In this document: one piece after another, positions 43,209 to 54,027 of the stretch
Layout of the letters: every line of letters begins with the position of its first letter
Position numbering within the stretch: the first letter of the stretch is position 1
DNA from: Pantoea sp. Nvir
Lineage (GTDB): Bacteria; Pseudomonadota; Gammaproteobacteria; Enterobacterales; Enterobacteriaceae
NCBI RefSeq assembly: GCF_009829915.1
Contig: NZ_SZZW01000002.1
Coordinates: forward strand, 1-64,000
Length of the DNA stretch: 64,000 bases
Reading direction: 5' to 3'
Notes under the pieces: generated by a model
Told to the model about the DNA's origin: nothing
What the model saw: only the letters and a program-made list of their open reading frames with translations
Databases searched by the model: none
Position numbers and translations under genes: made by a program

Positions 43209-44330
43209 ATGTATAATAAAGCACCTATCGTCCGTCGTAAATCATCCCGAATTTATGTCGGTAAGGTGCCTATCGGTGACGGAGCACCTATCTCCGTTCA
43301 GTCCATGACCAATACCCGTACAACAGATGTAGACGCTACTGTTAATCAAATCAAAGAGCTTGACCGCGTCGGCGTCGATATTGTTCGTGTCTCTGTACCA
43401 ACGTTGGATGCAGCTGAAGCTTTGAAGCTAATTAAGCAGCGCGTGAATGTGCCACTAGTCGCGGACATTCACTTTGATTATCGTATCGCGCTGAAGGTTG
43501 CCGAGTATGGTGTGGATTGCTTACGTATTAATCCAGGCAATATTGGCAAAAACGAACGTATTCGCCAGGTAGTAGATTGTGCGCGTGATAAAAATATTCC
43601 AATACGTATTGGCATTAATGCCGGTTCGCTAGAAAGAGATCTTCAGAAAAAATATGGCGAGCCGACGCCACAAGCTCTGCTAGAATCAGCGATGCGCCAT
43701 ATCGATCATCTTGATCGCCTTAATTTTAACTCATTCAAGGTGAGTGTGAAAGCTTCAGATATTTTTCTTGCTATCGAATCTTACCGCCTAATGGCTAAGC
43801 AGATTGATCAGCCACTGCATGTTGGTATTACTGAAGCGGGAAGCATGCGTGCCGGTGCGGTCAAATCGGCAATTGGTATTGGCCTGCTACTTTCAGAAGG
43901 CATCGGCGATACGTTACGTATTTCACTGGCGGCTCATCCCATAGAAGAGGTAAAGGTTGGATTTGATATTCTGAGGTCCATGCGTATCCGTTCACGAGGC
44001 ATTAATTTTATCGCTTGTCCAACTTGCTCACGTCAGGAATTTGATGTGATTGATACAGTGAACATACTTGAGCAGCGTCTTGAAGATATCAAGACGTCGA
44101 TGGACGTATCCATTATAGGTTGTGTTGTTAACGGCCCAGGTGAAGCCATGATGGCGACGCTGGGAGTAACTGGTGGCAATAAGAAAAGTGGTTTTTATGA
44201 AGACGGTATGCGTCAGCATATTCGTCTCGATAACAAGGATATGATCAACCAGCTAGAGGCACTCATTCGGGCTAAAGTAGCTATGCTAGATAAGAGCCGT
44301 TGTATAGAAATTCAGAAACTAGGAAAATAA
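43209..44330 (+). CDS. ispG: 4-hydroxy-3-methylbut-2-en-1-yl diphosphate synthase (IspG)
   Basis: IspG makes HMBDP from MEcPP in the non-mevalonate isoprenoid pathway and carries a 4Fe-4S cluster. I start at ATG 43209, giving [18 protein letters not shown], 373 residues (372 in E. coli), with GGAG just upstream. Cluster ligands are in [11 protein letters not shown] and GCVVNGPGE. The TIM-barrel half ([37 protein letters not shown]) is complete. It follows rodZ by 37 bases. Isoprenoids are needed for undecaprenyl phosphate and quinones. It depends on iron-sulfur assembly from elsewhere. Confidence 0.97.
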   Translation: MYNKAPIVRRKSSRIYVGKVPIGDGAPISVQSMTNTRTTDVDATVNQIKELDRVGVDIVRVSVPTLDAAEALKLIKQRVNVPLVADIHFDYRIALKVAEYGVDCLRINPGNIGKNERIRQVVDCARDKNIPIRIGINAGSLERDLQKKYGEPTPQALLESAMRHIDHLDRLNFNSFKVSVKASDIFLAIESYRLMAKQIDQPLHVGITEAGSMRAGAVKSAIGIGLLLSEGIGDTLRISLAAHPIEEVKVGFDILRSMRIRSRGINFIACPTCSRQEFDVIDTVNILEQRLEDIKTSMDVSIIGCVVNGPGEAMMATLGVTGGNKKSGFYEDGMRQHIRLDNKDMINQLEALIRAKVAMLDKSRCIEIQKLGK

Positions 44331-44437
44331 TTTCCGTTTTACATCGAGCAGATTTTTTAATGAACCGGTGCGGTTTTATCATAAAAACTTTATAATTTAA
44401 AAAGAAAATTTATTTATAATAAGAAAGAGATTGTAAT

Positions 44438-45712
44438 TTGGCGACGCATATTCAAGCGGTACGCGGTATGAACGACTACCTACCAACGGATACATCTGTT
44501 TGGCAACAGATTGAAGACACTCTCAAGCAGGTATTAGCCAGCTATGGTTACAGAGAAATCCGCATACCGATCGTGGAGAAGACTTCATTGTTTAAACGCG
44601 CCATCGGCGAGGTGACCGATGTGGTTGAAAAGGAGATGTACACCTTTGATAGCCGCAAAGGTGAAAGCTTAACACTGCGTCCGGAAGGCACATCAGGATG
44701 TGTGAGAGCCGGTATACAACATGGACTCCTCTATAATCAAGAACAGCGTCTGTGGTATACTGGACCGATGTTTCGATATGAACGTCCGCAGAAGGGACGT
44801 TATCGCCAGTTCCATCAGATAGGTGCTGAAGTTTTTGGCCTGAAGGGCCCTGACGTTGATGCTGAGCTCATTATGCTGACTGCGAGATGGTGGAAAGCAT
44901 TAGGTATCGCTGATTTCGTTCGGCTGGAACTCAACTCCATCGGTTCTCTGAAAGCGCGAGCAAATTACCGGGAAGCCTTGGTAGCGTTTCTTGAGCAGCA
45001 CAAAGAGATGCTCGACAAAGATTGCAAGCGCCGTATGTACAGTAACCCAATGCGAGTGCTGGACAGTAAAAATCCTGACGTGCAGGTGCTTCTTAACTAC
45101 ATACCGCAGTTAATAGATCATCTTGATGATGAATCACGTGAACATTTCCAGGGACTATGTTCCCTATTGGATGATGCTGGAATCACTTATACTGTGAACC
45201 AGCGTTTAGTACGCGGCTTAGACTACTATAATCGCACTGTCTTTGAATGGGTCACTGAAAGCCTTGGTGCGCATGCTACAGTGTGCGGCGGTGGCCGTTA
45301 TGATGGTCTGGTCGAGCAGTTAGGAGGTTGCGCTACGCCAGCTGTAGGATTTGCCGTAGGCATGGAGCGTCTGATATTGTTAGTTCAGGCAGTGAATCCT
45401 GCATTTAAAGCTATGCAAATTATTGATGCGTATGTCATTGCTTCAGGGCAAGACGTTCAATCAGCAGCCATGCAGTTGGCAGAAAAACTGCGTAATGAAA
45501 TGCCAGAAATAAAATTAATGACTAATTTTGGCGGTGGGCACTTTAAGAAACAGTTCATTCGTGCTAACAAGTGGGGGGCTCGTGCCGTGCTGGTTGTTGG
45601 TGAAGACGAAGTTAAATCAGGTCATGTAGTTATTAAAGATCTACATAGTGGTGACCAGCAAACGCTGGTGCAAACGGAGGCTGTTGCCGCGTTGCGCACA
45701 CTATTACAATAA
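44438..45712 (+). CDS. hisS: Histidyl-tRNA synthetase
   Basis: HisS charges tRNA-His; it is a class II synthetase. The start is TTG at 44438, which gives the family N terminus (M)[15 protein letters not shown] and exactly 424 residues as in E. coli. AAGAAAGAGA upstream can serve as ribosome site. Motif 2 is seen in [21 protein letters not shown]. The HisA and HisB segments [16 protein letters not shown] and [17 protein letters not shown] are intact. The C-terminal anticodon domain ([18 protein letters not shown]) is complete. The ispG-hisS-yfgM-bamB-der order matches E. coli. Confidence 0.98.
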   Translation: MATHIQAVRGMNDYLPTDTSVWQQIEDTLKQVLASYGYREIRIPIVEKTSLFKRAIGEVTDVVEKEMYTFDSRKGESLTLRPEGTSGCVRAGIQHGLLYNQEQRLWYTGPMFRYERPQKGRYRQFHQIGAEVFGLKGPDVDAELIMLTARWWKALGIADFVRLELNSIGSLKARANYREALVAFLEQHKEMLDKDCKRRMYSNPMRVLDSKNPDVQVLLNYIPQLIDHLDDESREHFQGLCSLLDDAGITYTVNQRLVRGLDYYNRTVFEWVTESLGAHATVCGGGRYDGLVEQLGGCATPAVGFAVGMERLILLVQAVNPAFKAMQIIDAYVIASGQDVQSAAMQLAEKLRNEMPEIKLMTNFGGGHFKKQFIRANKWGARAVLVVGEDEVKSGHVVIKDLHSGDQQTLVQTEAVAALRTLLQ

Positions 45713-45781
45713 GAAATGGGGACGGCATTAACTAGAAAAAAAGGAGAGAGAGTATGGGGGACTTTATAATAATGAAAAACA

Positions 45782-46372
45782 ATGTATAAGGTACATTACT
45801 TTTTTACCAATAACAGTAAAATTCTAGCAGTAAGTGTGATTATTGGCATTGCTACGGCATTTGGTTCGTGCCACTATTGGCATAGCCATAAAGAAGGGTT
45901 GTTAAAAATAGTTTCATCACAGTATCAGAAATTAACTGCTGATATGAAAGCTAACCCGCTTACAACGCTAAATGCCGCAGTAAAATTTGCCAGTGAAAAT
46001 AGCAATACCTATGGTATGCTAGCAGCGCTAGAAGCAGCGAAACAATATGTAGAAGCTAATCAACTTGAAAAAGCAACTTCCTTGCTGGGGAATAGCCTGA
46101 AAAATACCACAGATCCTAATTTGCAGGCGATTATTAGTGTGCGTTTGGCGCGTATTCAACAACAACAAAAGCAGTCAGACACAGTTCTTAGAACACTGGA
46201 TACTATCAAGGGTGATGGTTGGGAAGCCATTGTGGAAGATATTCGTGGCGAAGCGCTATTAAGTAAAGGCGATACGCAAGGGGCTCGCGATGCATGGAGT
46301 AAAGGAATCAAGTCAGATGACTATCCAATGCTGAGACGAACAATGCAAATGAAAATAAATAACTTAAGATAA
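45782..46372 (+). CDS. yfgM: YfgM, PpiD/YfgM periplasmic chaperone complex subunit, with displaced start
   Basis: YfgM is an inner-membrane TPR protein that works with the periplasmic chaperone PpiD near the Sec translocon. The frame from ATG 45782 gives 196 residues (206 in E. coli), with a membrane helix at about 14-30 and the family C terminus TLDTIKGDGWEAIVEDIRGEALLSKGD. The best ribosome site (AAGGAG, 45741-45746) belongs to ATG 45754. That ATG is in another frame and reads only MGDFIIMKNNV before TAA at 45787. Joined by one frame change, the two pieces equal the E. coli N terminus in length. So a frameshift lies at codons 10-12, and translation probably re-starts at 45782. Confidence 0.88.
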   Translation: MYKVHYFFTNNSKILAVSVIIGIATAFGSCHYWHSHKEGLLKIVSSQYQKLTADMKANPLTTLNAAVKFASENSNTYGMLAALEAAKQYVEANQLEKATSLLGNSLKNTTDPNLQAIISVRLARIQQQQKQSDTVLRTLDTIKGDGWEAIVEDIRGEALLSKGDTQGARDAWSKGIKSDDYPMLRRTMQMKINNLR

Positions 46373-46390
46373 GTTAACAAGGGATAGTGT

Positions 46391-47581
46391 ATGGAGTTAC
46401 GCAACTATTTAGTGCTACCACTAATTTTGACCACATTACTCAGCGGTTGTTCGCTATTTAATTATGAAGAAGATGTAATAAAAATGTCCCCCTTACCAAA
46501 GGTGGAAAACCAGGTTCATCTTCAAAAGGTGTGGAAGTCTTCAGTCGGTAAAGGTGTTGGAGATTTTTATTCTAAATTACATCCGGCATGGCTAGGCAAT
46601 TCCGTATTTGCGGCTGATCGGTTCGGCATAGTGAAATCACTGGATACGTTCAGCGGGAAAGAAAAATGGAGAATCGATCTTTCTGAGAAAACCGGTTTTT
46701 TCTCAAAAAATATTTCCGCTCTACTCTCTGGTGGCATTACGGTCGCAGGTGATCATATTTATATTAGCAGTGAGCGCGGTCGGGTTTTCTCTCTAAATAG
46801 TAGTGATGGTAGCATTGTATGGCAAACACAGTTAAATAGTGAGGCGCTGTCGTGTCCAGTAGTTAGCGACGGTTTTGTACTAATTCATACCAGTAATGGC
46901 GCACTACATGGGTTAGATCAGAACACTGGCAAAGAAAAGTGGGATTTGAATCTTGATGTTCCTTTAACTCTATCTCTACGTGGTGAATCCACGCCAGCAA
47001 CAGCTTTTGGTGGTGCGATTGTTGGTGGTGATAATGGCCGAGTCACCGCAGTGATGATAAAGCGGGGGCAAATAATCTGGCAGCAGTTAGTTTCCTTACC
47101 CGGTGGAACCACTGAAATTGATCGTCTAAACGATATCGACTCAACACCGGTGATTGTCGGTAATGTTGTCTATGCATTAGGTTACAAGAATGTCATGACA
47201 GCTCTAGATCTACGTTCTGGAGAAATTCTGTGGAAGCGTAAAATTGGCGGTGTAAGAGATATAGTCGTTGATCATGGTAACATTTATCTAGTAGATAAAG
47301 AGGATCGCGTTATAGCTCTTACTGCTGACGGGGGTGCTACTATCTGGTCTCAGAACGCTCTAATGTATCGTGCTTTGACGTCGCCAATATTGTTCAACGG
47401 TTGGTTGATTGTTGGTGACAGTGAAGGCTATTTACATGGGATCAATACTATAGACGGTCACTTTATAACGCAGAAAAAATTGGGTAGTAAAGGCTTTCAG
47501 AGTGACTTTGTTGTTGCCGACGATAAGCTAATAATTCAATCTAAAGACGGAGATATTTACGCGCTTAAAAAGCATTTATAA
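46391..47581 (+). CDS. bamB: Outer membrane assembly lipoprotein BamB
   Basis: BamB is the beta-propeller lipoprotein of the BAM complex. The 396-residue protein (392 in E. coli) has a signal peptide ending in the lipobox LLSGC with the lipidated C20. PQQ-like propeller blades follow, each with a GK.KW or G..IW type repeat, for example GKEKWRIDL, GSIVWQTQL, GKEKWDLNL, GQIIWQQL and GEILWKRKI. It starts 18 bases after the yfgM stop, as in E. coli. BamE in the same window is a second BAM lipoprotein, so the machine appears conserved. Confidence 0.97.
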   Translation: MELRNYLVLPLILTTLLSGCSLFNYEEDVIKMSPLPKVENQVHLQKVWKSSVGKGVGDFYSKLHPAWLGNSVFAADRFGIVKSLDTFSGKEKWRIDLSEKTGFFSKNISALLSGGITVAGDHIYISSERGRVFSLNSSDGSIVWQTQLNSEALSCPVVSDGFVLIHTSNGALHGLDQNTGKEKWDLNLDVPLTLSLRGESTPATAFGGAIVGGDNGRVTAVMIKRGQIIWQQLVSLPGGTTEIDRLNDIDSTPVIVGNVVYALGYKNVMTALDLRSGEILWKRKIGGVRDIVVDHGNIYLVDKEDRVIALTADGGATIWSQNALMYRALTSPILFNGWLIVGDSEGYLHGINTIDGHFITQKKLGSKGFQSDFVVADDKLIIQSKDGDIYALKKHL

Positions 47582-47747
47582 TTTGGTATTTACGGTCAAT
47601 CTTTTGACTTAAAGTTTCTTTAAAAGTCATGCAAAATTCAGTTTTGGTTAGTAGGATATTTTTGTGGTTTCCCCACCCGAATTCAATGGTTAAAATTGTT
47701 ATGATAAGGCTATTAGGGAGGTTATTTTTTATTGAGGTACTGCTAAT

Positions 47748-49241
47748 ATGATACCTGTGGTCGTGCTAGTTGGGCGTCCTAATGTGGGAAAATCCACGCT
47801 GTTTAACTGTTTAACTCGTACCCGTGATGCGCTGGTAGCTAACTCTCCTGGATTGACTCGTGATCGTAAATATGGTTACGCTAAAGTAGAAGGGCATGAA
47901 TTTATTGTTATTGATACCGGCGGTATCAGTAACGCTAAAGAGGAGAGTGTCGAATCAAGGACTATTAAACAATCGCTGTTGGCTATTGATGAAGCCGATG
48001 TAGTGCTTTTTATATTAGACGCGCGCGTGGGCCTGATGCCAGAGGATCAGCAGATTGCCTGCCATATCCGTTCACGTCAGAAACCGACCTTCCTGGTAGC
48101 AAATAAAACCGATATACTCGATTCTCATTCCATGATCACTGATTTTTATTCACTAGGCCTTGGTGATATATATTCTATCGCTGCTTCTCACGGTCGCGGT
48201 ATTACCAGCTTCCTGGAGACCGTTTTGTTACCGTGGATGAATAAATTAAATCCGCACAAACTGATTAAAAAGGGTACAAAGCAATCTTATCGGATGGTTC
48301 TTGAGGTAGATAAAAATGGTGAACTCCCGGAAGATGAAGCAGAATTTGACGCTACTATTTTACCAATCAAACTGGCTATCGTCGGACGTCCTAATGTGGG
48401 AAAATCTACGCTAATCAACCGTATTCTTGGCGAAGATCGCGTGGTAGTTTACGAGATGCCAGGTACTACACGTGACAGCATTTACATTCCAATGGAATGT
48501 GACGGCCGCGAATATATTGTTATTGACACCGCTGGTGTACGTAGACGTGGTAAAATTACCGATACAATTGAGAAATTTTCGGTTATTAAAACTTTACAAG
48601 CAATTAAAGACGCTAATGTTGTCATGCTAGTCATTGATGCACGGCAAGGAATTTCCGATCAGGATCTGTCGTTACTTAGTTTTATACTTAACAGTGGTCG
48701 TTCGCTAGTTATTGTGGTGAACAAATGTGATGGCCTGACACAAGCGATTAAGGAGAAGGTCAAGAAAACGCTGGACTATCGTTTGGGATTCATGAATTTT
48801 GCATATATCCATTTTATCTCTGCTTTGTATGGTAACGGTGTTAGCGGTCTTTTTAAATCTGCAAATGTAGCTTATGATTGTTCAATTAAACGGGTTAATA
48901 CCTCGATGCTTACGCGCATTATGCATATGGCGACTGAAAATTACCAGCCGCCGATCATTCGCGGTCGCCGCGTGAAGATGAAATATGCCCATGCTGGCGG
49001 TTATAATCCCCCTGTCGTAGTTATTCATGGTAATCAGGTGCAGGATCTGCCGGATTCCTACAAGCGTTATCTAATAAACTATTATCGTCGTTCTCTTAAC
49101 TTGATGGGTACGCCAATCCGGATTTTTTTTAAAGAGAGCGATAACCCGTTTGCTGATAGGCGTAATCTGTTAACGCCAACACAGAAGCGTAAGCGTAAGC
49201 GCTTTATCTTGCATTTGAAGAAAAATAAACGTTGTTATTAA
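47748..49241 (+). CDS. der: GTPase Der (EngA)
   Basis: Der is an essential GTPase with two tandem G domains and a KH-like domain; it acts in 50S ribosome assembly. The first G1 is [12 protein letters not shown] (from residue 8), with DTGG and NKTD. The second is [12 protein letters not shown] near residue 210, with [11 protein letters not shown] and NKCDG. The C-terminal KH-like domain with [18 protein letters not shown] is complete. Length is 497 residues (490 in E. coli), ending in a basic tail [16 protein letters not shown]. It follows bamB as in E. coli. Confidence 0.98.
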   Translation: MIPVVVLVGRPNVGKSTLFNCLTRTRDALVANSPGLTRDRKYGYAKVEGHEFIVIDTGGISNAKEESVESRTIKQSLLAIDEADVVLFILDARVGLMPEDQQIACHIRSRQKPTFLVANKTDILDSHSMITDFYSLGLGDIYSIAASHGRGITSFLETVLLPWMNKLNPHKLIKKGTKQSYRMVLEVDKNGELPEDEAEFDATILPIKLAIVGRPNVGKSTLINRILGEDRVVVYEMPGTTRDSIYIPMECDGREYIVIDTAGVRRRGKITDTIEKFSVIKTLQAIKDANVVMLVIDARQGISDQDLSLLSFILNSGRSLVIVVNKCDGLTQAIKEKVKKTLDYRLGFMNFAYIHFISALYGNGVSGLFKSANVAYDCSIKRVNTSMLTRIMHMATENYQPPIIRGRRVKMKYAHAGGYNPPVVVIHGNQVQDLPDSYKRYLINYYRRSLNLMGTPIRIFFKESDNPFADRRNLLTPTQKRKRKRFILHLKKNKRCY

Positions 49242-50225
49242 TATCTCAAGGGATAAGAAGATTTCTTTTTATGTGGTCCTGTACCAGAGTAGACTACTCT
49301 AGAGTTTTTATGAATTCGGAATGTTTCTCCTGACTGAACTCTTTAATCGTGCCCAACACGGTCTTCTTAGTGGGCGGTGTTGGGCACGATTAATCGCCTA
49401 ATATTTTTTAAAAGGGTGATGCTAGGACGTGGGATTGGTATATCTCGTTTGGTGATGTGCCATGCTTGGCAATTGCTAACGCAGAAGATGTTTTGTAGTA
49501 GCGATAATAACTTTCAGCATTTTACTGTATGGAGAGAGGGTGAATGGAATCAAATATTTCACAATTTATTATTGATACTACTTCGCTCCATGATAAATAT
49601 CACACCATCTTTGGGTGAATTAATCATTCCAACATTATGCACAATAGAGGATAATACTTTTGTGTATTTAACTTTCTTAAAATATTTAAGACCTCGCAAC
49701 GAGGGATTCTGATAGCGTAGCATGTCAGCGCCATTTGAGCAAGTGATGATATCTACTTGGCTAGGCAAATGGAATAGACATGGTTTCGTTAATAAGTTAA
49801 TAGTCGCTGCTTAGCTCATAAGGTGTAATAATGATAGATACTGACCGCTTCTTAGTCGTATGGAGCCCGAAGGGTAACCATACGGTTCTTATTAAAGAAG
49901 CAGAACACGTTACAGCATATAATAAAGGTTATTAAGGGAATTCACGTCTCCTCCACTTAATTATATATAATTATATATATCACATCTTCTATAAGCTACC
50001 GCCACGTGGTGTTCACACGTCAGTCTATAAAATATAATTATAGATCTAGAGAAGTATAACCTAGATAAAATGTCAAATTAGACAATAAATTCATCGAAGT
50101 AACATATTCTATAGAGTAGAATTAACATTCTTTTAAAATTAATTGTGGAGGTTACCGATTATAGCATGTACAATACTACAGCAATATTTTATCTGCTCTT
50201 ACTTACCCCAGCTTGAGATATTGCC
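49242..50225. other. Gene-free decayed stretch between der and guaB
   Basis: E. coli has yfgJ and xseA nearby. Neither is readable here. Short open frames at 49377-49712 (plus) and 49559-49768 (minus) are overlapping and match nothing I know. The stretch holds a perfect 17-bp inverted repeat (listed separately) and an AT-rich region before guaB that must include its promoter. Confidence 0.5.
49343..49393. repeat. Perfect 17-bp inverted repeat (long hairpin) downstream of der
   Basis: TTAATCGTGCCCAACAC at 49343-49359 and its exact complement GTGTTGGGCACGATTAA at 49377-49393 flank a 17-base loop. The stem is strong and GC-rich for this composition. There is no T run directly after it on the plus strand. 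It lies about 100 bases after the der stop and could end der transcription, stabilise the mRNA, or be a relic. Confidence 0.85.
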
Positions 50226-51692
50226 ATGCTAAAAATCACTAAAGAAGCCCTTACTTTTGACGATGTTTTGCTTGTTCCTGCGTATTCTATTGTTCTACCT
50301 AACACGGCAGAACTCAGCACTCAGCTGACAAAAAACATTCGTCTAAATATTCCTATTCTCTCAGCCGCAATGGATACTGTGACGGAAGCAAGTCTAGCCA
50401 TTGCACTTGCGCAGGAAGGCGGTTTGGGTTTTATTCATAAGAATATGTCTATTGAACGTCAAGCCGAAGAAGTATGCAGAGTGAAAAAGCATGAAAGCGG
50501 TGTAGTAATTGGACCGCAAACCGTATTGCCCACCACGACACTAACGGAAGTCAAAGTGCTAACTGAGCGTAACGGATTTGCTGGTTATCCTGTAGTTAAT
50601 GAAAAGAATAAATTGATCGGCATAATTACTGGTCGAGATGTGCGCTTTGTCACTGACCTTACACAGCCGGTAACAGCAGTTATGACACCTAAAGAGCGTC
50701 TAGTAACGGTAAAAGAGGGTGAATCACGTGACGTTGTACTGCAAAAAATGCATGAAAAACGCGTTGAGAAAGCACTAGTAGTAGACGACAGTTTCCATTT
50801 ACTAGGTATGATCACTGTTAAGGATTTCCAGAAAGCCGAACGTAAACCCAATGCTTGCAAAGATACACAGGGTCGTCTACGCGTCGGCGCTGCAGTTGGT
50901 ATAGGTACAGGATACAAAGCGCGTATTAAAGTACTGATAGCTGCAGGTGTAGACGTTCTACTGATTGACTCCTCGCATGGACATTCAGAAAGGGTACTAC
51001 AGTGTATTCGCGAAATCCGCGAAAAGTATCCTGATCTTGATATCATCGGAGGTAACGTTGCAACCGGCGCGGGCGCACAGGCTTTAGTAAAAGCGGGCGT
51101 GAGCGCTGTGAAAGTCGGTATTGGCCCTGGGTCTATCTGCACTACCCGTATCGTGACAGGCGTAGGTATTCCACAGCTTACTGCTATATCCGATTCTGTT
51201 GAAGTGCTAGAAGGAACTGGAATTTCAGTTATCGCCGATGGTGGCATCCGTTTCTCCGGAGATATTGCTAAAGCTCTTGCTGCTGGTGCGTCAGCTGTGA
51301 TGGTTGGTTCTATGCTAGCTGGTACGGAAGAGTCTCCTGGCGAAATCGAACTTTATCAGGGTCGCGCTTTTAAAGCGTATCGCGGTATGGGCTCGTTGGG
51401 CGCAATGTCTAAAGGTTCTTCTGATCGTTATTTTCAAAACAATAACACTACTGAAAAACTGGTACCGGAAGGTATTGAAGGGCGTGTGGCTTATAAAGGC
51501 CGTCTGAAAGAGATCATTTATCAACAAATGGGCGGATTGCGCTCATGTATGGGTTTAACCGGTTGCGCGACTATTGACGACTTGCGCACTAAAACAGAGT
51601 TTATACGTATCAGTGGTGCGAGTATTAATGAAAGTCATGTACATGATGTGATTATTACTAAAGAGCCCCCAAACTACCGGATGGGATCCTAA
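50226..51692 (+). CDS. guaB: Inosine-5'-monophosphate dehydrogenase
   Basis: GuaB oxidises IMP to XMP with NAD, the first step to GMP. The 488 residues equal E. coli. The catalytic cysteine is about C305 in [11 protein letters not shown]. The two CBS domains (about residues 95-205) are retained, with [18 protein letters not shown] and [19 protein letters not shown]. The flap region [18 protein letters not shown] is complete. guaA follows 83 bases downstream on the same strand, forming the guaBA operon as in E. coli. No PurR operator was found upstream. Confidence 0.98.
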   Translation: MLKITKEALTFDDVLLVPAYSIVLPNTAELSTQLTKNIRLNIPILSAAMDTVTEASLAIALAQEGGLGFIHKNMSIERQAEEVCRVKKHESGVVIGPQTVLPTTTLTEVKVLTERNGFAGYPVVNEKNKLIGIITGRDVRFVTDLTQPVTAVMTPKERLVTVKEGESRDVVLQKMHEKRVEKALVVDDSFHLLGMITVKDFQKAERKPNACKDTQGRLRVGAAVGIGTGYKARIKVLIAAGVDVLLIDSSHGHSERVLQCIREIREKYPDLDIIGGNVATGAGAQALVKAGVSAVKVGIGPGSICTTRIVTGVGIPQLTAISDSVEVLEGTGISVIADGGIRFSGDIAKALAAGASAVMVGSMLAGTEESPGEIELYQGRAFKAYRGMGSLGAMSKGSSDRYFQNNNTTEKLVPEGIEGRVAYKGRLKEIIYQQMGGLRSCMGLTGCATIDDLRTKTEFIRISGASINESHVHDVIITKEPPNYRMGS

Positions 51693-51775
51693 ATTTTGTA
51701 ATATTTATCTTCCTGTTTAATCTAAGGCGCTATTAGTGTTAGCATTGAGTTGTTGCTTGTCTTGGGAAAACCTCA

Positions 51776-53365
51776 ATGAAAACGGAAAATGTCCATAAGC
51801 ATAGAATTCTGATTCTCGATTTTGGTTCTCAATATACGCAATTAGTTGCGAGACGTATACGTGAGTTCGGTGTGTACTGCGAACTATGGGTATGGAATGT
51901 TACTGAAGAACAGATCCGCCATTTTAATCCGAAAGGCATCATTCTTTCCGGTGGACCTCAAAGCACCACTGAACTCAATAGCCCACGCGCGCCAGAATAT
52001 GTTTTTAATGCAGGCGTGCCAGTACTTGGCATATGCTACGGTATGCAGACCATGGCAATACAGCTAGGTGGTAAAGTAGAATACTCTAATGAACGTGAGT
52101 TCGGCTATGCGCAGGTAGAAGTAAAAATACAGAGCGCATTAATTCGTGATATCGAAGACTCTATCAGCGCTATGGGTAACCCATTGCTCGATGTGTGGAT
52201 GAGCCACAGTGATAAAGTGATTTCTATGCCTTCCAATTTTATCACCGTTGCTAGTACCAAAAATTGTCCTTTTGCTATTTTCTCTAATGAAGAGAAACGT
52301 TTTTACGGTGTTCAATTCCATCCGGAAGTGACACACACAAAGCAGGGGCTACGAATGTTAGAGCGTTTTGTGCTCGATATCTGTGAATGTAAAACGCTAT
52401 GGAAGCCAGTAAGAATTATTGAGGACGTAGTTGCTCGTATTGCTGAGCACGTAGGAAACGATAGAGTAATTCTTGGCCTCTCTGGTGGAGTCGATTCTTC
52501 TGTTACTGCAATGTTACTGCATCGTGCGATTGGCGACCGACTGACCTGCGTGTTTATCGATAACGGTTTATTACGCTTAAACGAAGCTGAGCAGGTAATA
52601 GGGATGTTTGGTGATGACTTCGGTCTTAACGTTGTTCATGTTACTGCTGAGACGCGTTTTTTCGACGCGCTATTAGGTGAACATGATCCCGAAGCTAAGC
52701 GCAAAATCATTGGTCGTGTCTTTGTTGAAGTCTTTGAAGAAGAAGCCAGCAAGCTTACCAATGTAAAATGGTTGGCACAGGGTACTATCTATCCAGACGT
52801 GATCGAATCCGCTGCATCTGCTACTGTTACCCACAACAAAACACATGTCATTAAATCGCACCACAATGTAGGGGGATTACCGAAAGATATGAAGCTAGGT
52901 GTGGTTGAGCCACTGAGGGAACTGTTCAAGGATGAAGTACGTAAGATTGGTTTAGAACTTGACCTGCCATACGATATGCTCTACCGTCATCCATTTCCAG
53001 GCCCTGGTCTTGGTGTACGAGTGTTGGGCGAAGTGAAGAAAGAGTACTGTGACCTATTGCGCCGAGCCGATGCAATTTTTATTGAAGAGCTACTTAGAGC
53101 GGATCTCTATGACAAAGTAAGCCAGGCATTCACCATTTTTTTACCGGTACGTTCAGTCGGTATAATGGGCGACACTCGTAAATATGAGTGGGTTGTTTCA
53201 TTGCGTGCGGTAGAAACTGTTGATTTTATGACTGCGCATTGGGCCTATCTACCATATGATTTCCTCGGACATGTATCTAATCGCATTATCAATGAAGTTA
53301 ACGGAATCTCCCGCGTAGTATATGATATTAGCGGCAAACCACCAGCAACAATTGAGTGGGAATAA
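51776..53365 (+). CDS. guaA: GMP synthase (glutamine-hydrolysing)
   Basis: GuaA aminates XMP to GMP using glutamine and ATP. The N-terminal class I glutaminase has C87 in GICYGMQTM and the HPE site in VQFHPEVTH. The ATP-pyrophosphatase P-loop is [11 protein letters not shown]. The C-terminal dimerisation domain ends [10 protein letters not shown] as in E. coli. At 529 residues it is four longer than E. coli, with three extra residues in the [14 protein letters not shown]-like loop near residue 350. With PurL, PurM, PurN and GuaB it points to self-made guanine nucleotides. Confidence 0.98.
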   Translation: MKTENVHKHRILILDFGSQYTQLVARRIREFGVYCELWVWNVTEEQIRHFNPKGIILSGGPQSTTELNSPRAPEYVFNAGVPVLGICYGMQTMAIQLGGKVEYSNEREFGYAQVEVKIQSALIRDIEDSISAMGNPLLDVWMSHSDKVISMPSNFITVASTKNCPFAIFSNEEKRFYGVQFHPEVTHTKQGLRMLERFVLDICECKTLWKPVRIIEDVVARIAEHVGNDRVILGLSGGVDSSVTAMLLHRAIGDRLTCVFIDNGLLRLNEAEQVIGMFGDDFGLNVVHVTAETRFFDALLGEHDPEAKRKIIGRVFVEVFEEEASKLTNVKWLAQGTIYPDVIESAASATVTHNKTHVIKSHHNVGGLPKDMKLGVVEPLRELFKDEVRKIGLELDLPYDMLYRHPFPGPGLGVRVLGEVKKEYCDLLRRADAIFIEELLRADLYDKVSQAFTIFLPVRSVGIMGDTRKYEWVVSLRAVETVDFMTAHWAYLPYDFLGHVSNRIINEVNGISRVVYDISGKPPATIEWE

Positions 53366-54027
53366 TAATTTTTTTTTTGCACTCTGGTGATGAGCGGATG
53401 GACATCTATTGACAATTTAATTGTAGGAGTGTCTAACAATAGCCCTTCTTTATATCAGATAGCAGACTTTAAAAAATAACAGAGCAAGATTGTTCTAGAT
53501 ATAGCCTATCAGGAAAAGCCTAACGTATTACATTCCAGTAGTAATCAGCAGCACTGATTAGATTTTGGTGTATTATCTTTATTAATAAGATTTAAAACTA
53601 AGATAGGGTAAAGATCTATGCAATTAAATAAAACAATAAACCTAATCAGTAAGCATTCTGGTCAACAAATGAATTTTGTACACTTTCTATCAGCGCAACT
53701 AATCATTGCTAAATGCTAAACGAGTAGATTATATTAGCTTTCTATCATTTTTACCATAAAATTAAGGAATAATATTCCCACTAATCCTTGTGAAGCATGA
53801 TTAGTGTGTTGTGAAGGGCCAAAAAGCATAAATACTAGAAAAACTGCAGATTCAAATTATCGGGCTCAGCTTGAATATGAGTTATGCGCGCACAGGGAGG
53901 TCGTCTTCTCGAAGTATACGATTCTACAGAAGTTAGAATAGTAAGCGGTCACGTTAAACCCTTAGTTGAGCTCGAAAAATCTTTCATCATCAGTTCACGT
54001 TAACTGCGGAAGTAGAACTCTGACTTG
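53366..54027. other. Gene-free decayed stretch between guaA and ppx
   Basis: E. coli has yfgG and yfgF here. No trace is readable in these 660 AT-rich bases. guaA and ppx converge on the region, but I see no convincing shared terminator hairpin. A run of ten T follows guaA closely (from about 53370) without a clear stem before it. Confidence 0.5.

Noticed and set aside
49377-49712. Open frames of 111 aa (plus) and 69 aa (49559-49768, minus) in the der-guaB gap
   Set aside because: They overlap each other, match no family I know, start inside a hairpin arm, and have the composition of decayed DNA.
50585-51247. A 220-codon open frame antisense to guaB
   Set aside because: It is a shadow of the guaB codon pattern (Ser/Pro/Thr-rich, no start site, no family match), while guaB is fully conserved.
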